Source: Durusdinium trenchii
Taxonomy: Eukaryota; Sar; Dinophyceae; Suessiales; Symbiodiniaceae
Assembly: GCA_963970005.1 (NCBI GenBank)
Contig: CAXAMN010000003.1
Location: forward strand, 909,140-973,139
Direction of reading: 5' to 3'
DNA: 64,000 nucleotides
The notes beneath the pieces were generated by a model. The model did not search any database. It saw only the letters and a list, made by a program, of their open reading frames with translations, and was not told where the DNA came from. Made by a program: the position numbers and the translations under genes. Positions 61,701 to 64,000 of the stretch are shown piece after piece (position 1 is the first letter of the stretch; every line of letters starts with the position of its first letter).

Positions 61701-61769
61701 ATGTTTGCCTGATCTTTGCTTGGTTTGGTCGCCACCCAGGCCGGCCCAGGCACCCCCACATCTCAGGAA

Positions 61770-62952
61770 ACCAATGAGAACGACCACCACTTCTTAGAGT
61801 TGGCTGCACGGCGGCGAGGGTTGTTGGCTGAGGGTTGGTACCATCCAGGACTAGAAGAGGAATACGACTCTGCTTACGGAAATTGTGACCGAAGCTGGTA
61901 TCAATGTTGCGGCCAGCAGATCTCCCACTCACAATGGACTCATCCAGAATGCATGAGAACCTTGGCGCGTGAGTAGCTCCAGTTTGTTTTCAGTGTGGTT
62001 CCGTTTTGAACATCGTTCGTATCTCCAGAATGGGCGAACGACCGTTTTTGGGATGGTTTCCCCTTCAGTTCGGAAGGGCCTGAAGGAGCGTGAGTTGTTG
62101 CGTGCTCACGTGCTCAGGACAGCGGCTCGTTCCCGCTCGTCCGTGCACACAGAAGGAGAGGATCGCTGAGACACAGGTGGAGAGTCTTCTCCAAGAACTC
62201 AGCGAGATCGAAGAGCAGATGGAGGCAGTGAATCAGATTCTTTGTGTGCAGTGATTGACGCGTGTTTTTTTCCCCCTATATATTCTGTTATTGGATGCTT
62301 GTGTAGGCTTATACAGGCATTTCCCCACGCCTTGCCAAAAAGACATCAAAAGACCATCACTGCTCTCAACACGATGGTCACACTTTCAGGAGACCATGCT
62401 TCATTTGCGAAGCTTCGGGGCATACCCAGTCCTTTTGCACAGCGTGCAACTGCTACCTCTGTGGACAATTTGGGCACGACTCCAGAAACTGCGCCAGCTC
62501 TGCGGGCTGGATCTGCGGCCACTGCACTTCTTCCAACTTTGAAAGGCACGGCTCCGACAGAAAGAAGGTCTCTGACTGAGGTGACTGGGTGGCCGGGCGG
62601 CGTTGTCGCAAAAAAGGAGACGAAACAATATCATCCATGGTTTCATTTTTTGATGCTTTTGCTTTACTTTAAGAAACATATATAGTAGTCTTTAGTAGCT
62701 TTGCTGGCTGCAGTTTCCGATTATGGAAGGTGTTAGGAAGGGTGAGGCCCTGCCAAAAAATATTCCCTGCTTGTATTTTTCTGTCAGCATGGTGGCACTT
62801 GTTGCCACCAGGCGCAGCCAGTGCTTCAAATGCCAACAGCCACGTCCGACTGGAACGTGCTCATCTGCCCGGCCCGGTGACTGGTTTTGCACATGTGGCA
62901 CCCAGAACTTTGCACGGCGTGCCGCGTGCTTCCGCTGTGGAAGCCCAAGGGC
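61770..62952 (+). CDS. CCHC zinc-knuckle and RanBP2-type zinc-finger protein, multi-exon
   Basis: Exon 62153-62236 is a short coil (ETQVESLLQELSEIEEQMEA). Exon 62390-62567 has two CX2CX4HX4C knuckles in a row, CFICEASGHTQSFC and CYLCGQFGHDSRNC, then the first half of a RanBP2 finger (WICGHCTSSNF). Exon 62812-about 62952 completes it (SQCFKCQQPRP) and adds a second finger, GDWFCTCGTQNFARRAACFR with CGSPR; there the first Cys pair is spaced by one residue rather than two. A Cys/Trp-rich stretch near 61770-61970 may be an earlier exon. Such modules bind single-stranded RNA, so an RNA-processing role is likely, in nucleus or cytoplasm. Start and end are not determined. Confidence 0.72.
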
Positions 62953-64000
62953 TGCAGACTCAGCGGAGGAAAAACAAGGAGTTTGCTTTGCAGATCATTC
63001 AGGATGTGCTGGCCCGGCCACGAGATCCATTGGGCCAATCCTTGCTTGGCCAAGTAGCTTCTTTCTGTTTTGATGCAGGTCAGGTCAGGTCAGTGTTGAG
63101 TTGTGCCACGGCCAGGATCAAGCAAGAGAGCTTGAACTCAGAGTCGAGTGAAGGCCGTGAAGGTCCAGTCCCGAGAAGGTCACCTAAGCAGGTCTTGTGC
63201 ATCTTTTTTCTCCAGGACCAGGTGACCAGGTGAAGAGAAACACTTATATACATGGTGCTTCTCTGTCTTTCACTATGCTATAGGATGTACTGTTGCCTGT
63301 AGGCGGTTGTTGCAAGGGTGTACGCTGGACATTTGTTTGGGTTTCTTCCAAGAGGAATTTCGTTGTCATCCCGTTGGCACATTTCGACCTCCACGATCTC
63401 GTCTGACCCGTCACTGCAGGTCGTGACAAAGGGCCTTGGGACCTTTAAAAAGGCCGGGTAACAAGCGCTGTGGGCCACATGTGGGATCAAGGCCTCAAGG
63501 GTTCCAAAGCTTCAGCATCATTTGTTGTCAGTTGCTTCTGGATCCTAGCGATCCTAGTGTTTCTGATGACTGTTAGGGTGACGGCTAAACTAGGCCATTG
63601 GCTGAATAGGGAAGAGAGACCTCAAAACCGTTGTCACACGACCTGCCTCCTACAACGTGTGTCGTATGTTTGTATGCACAGACAACAAGGACGGTCAGAC
63701 GAAGTTTGCTAGAGGAATTGGCACTTGAACTCAAAACGATTTGTGCCAGTGAGGCAGCCTGTGGCCTTGATCGAAGGGGCCGTGCAACACACATCAACCG
63801 AGCGAGTCTGAACTACAAAACCGTTGCAAAGCACTTCTTGATAGTGAGCAGCCCACTTCTAGCCTTCAAGACCGCCTCGTGAAATTGCTGCAGGCTCATT
63901 CGGCAAGTCATTTTTTTGCGTCGTTTTGCTATTACATGGTTGACACGGCATCTCCGCAGAATGTGGAGCAAAGTGGAGGCATTGCCAGGGCTTTATCTTT
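62953..64000. other. 3' flank without a confident gene
   Basis: A + strand stretch near 62965-63065 (NKEFALQIIQDVLARPRD) could be the next exon of the zinc-finger gene in a shifted phase. The rest, to the window end, gives no recognisable protein. Confidence 0.4.

Overview
The window looks like nuclear DNA of a dinoflagellate, most likely a coral-symbiont type (Symbiodiniaceae). The evidence is very short exons in long introns, introns starting with GC or GA as well as GT and often ending AG|G, every recognisable gene on the + strand, dense microsatellites and minisatellites, and a truncated mitochondrial cytochrome b copy whose protein resembles dinoflagellate cob. No rRNA, tRNA or CRISPR array was recognised.

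Layout: 0-2.6 kb is repeat-rich. 2.7-5.15 kb holds exons of a coiled-coil, Sfi1-like protein. 5.5-8.4 kb is a gene with two PDZ-like domains. 9.9-11.5 kb is an unrecognised gene with an Ala/Pro-rich tail, and 12.8-13.06 kb is a possible terminal exon. 13.7-16.7 kb is a mitochondrial-carrier-like gene. 18.25-25.46 kb is a four-ORF tyrosine-recombinase (DIRS-like) retrotransposon. 25.8-31 kb is a FAD oxidoreductase of the carotenoid isomerase/retinol saturase type. 32.7-34.9 kb is a GT61-type glycosyltransferase. 36.5-42.06 kb carries cyclophilin exons followed by Pin1-type parvulin exons. 44.85-60.52 kb carries exons of a voltage-sensor-like membrane domain followed by a complete cyclic nucleotide phosphodiesterase domain. 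61.8-63 kb is a zinc-knuckle plus RanBP2-type zinc-finger protein.

The most interesting object is the retrotransposon. It encodes two gag-like basic proteins, a polyprotein with reverse transcriptase, RNase H and a DNMT3-like cytosine-C5 methyltransferase, and a tyrosine recombinase. The ORFs are packed with overlaps or gaps of only a few bases. The methyltransferase is not beside the RNase H but inside it: the first catalytic Asp of RNase H lies before the methyltransferase, the Glu and second Asp lie after it. The 3' untranslated region carries two extended hairpins that share the loop GGCTTGGCG. Retrotransposons carrying cytosine methyltransferases are already known from dinoflagellates; the nested arrangement and the paired hairpins are the parts worth checking.

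Other points: three copies of a small inverted-repeat element, a two-hairpin dispersed repeat, a GCGTAAG heptamer cluster, a mitochondrial cob fragment in a phosphodiesterase intron that is bracketed by an inverted repeat pair, and two ten-base N gaps next to minisatellites. Exon ends given here come from reading frame, protein family pattern and splice-like dinucleotides, not from transcripts.
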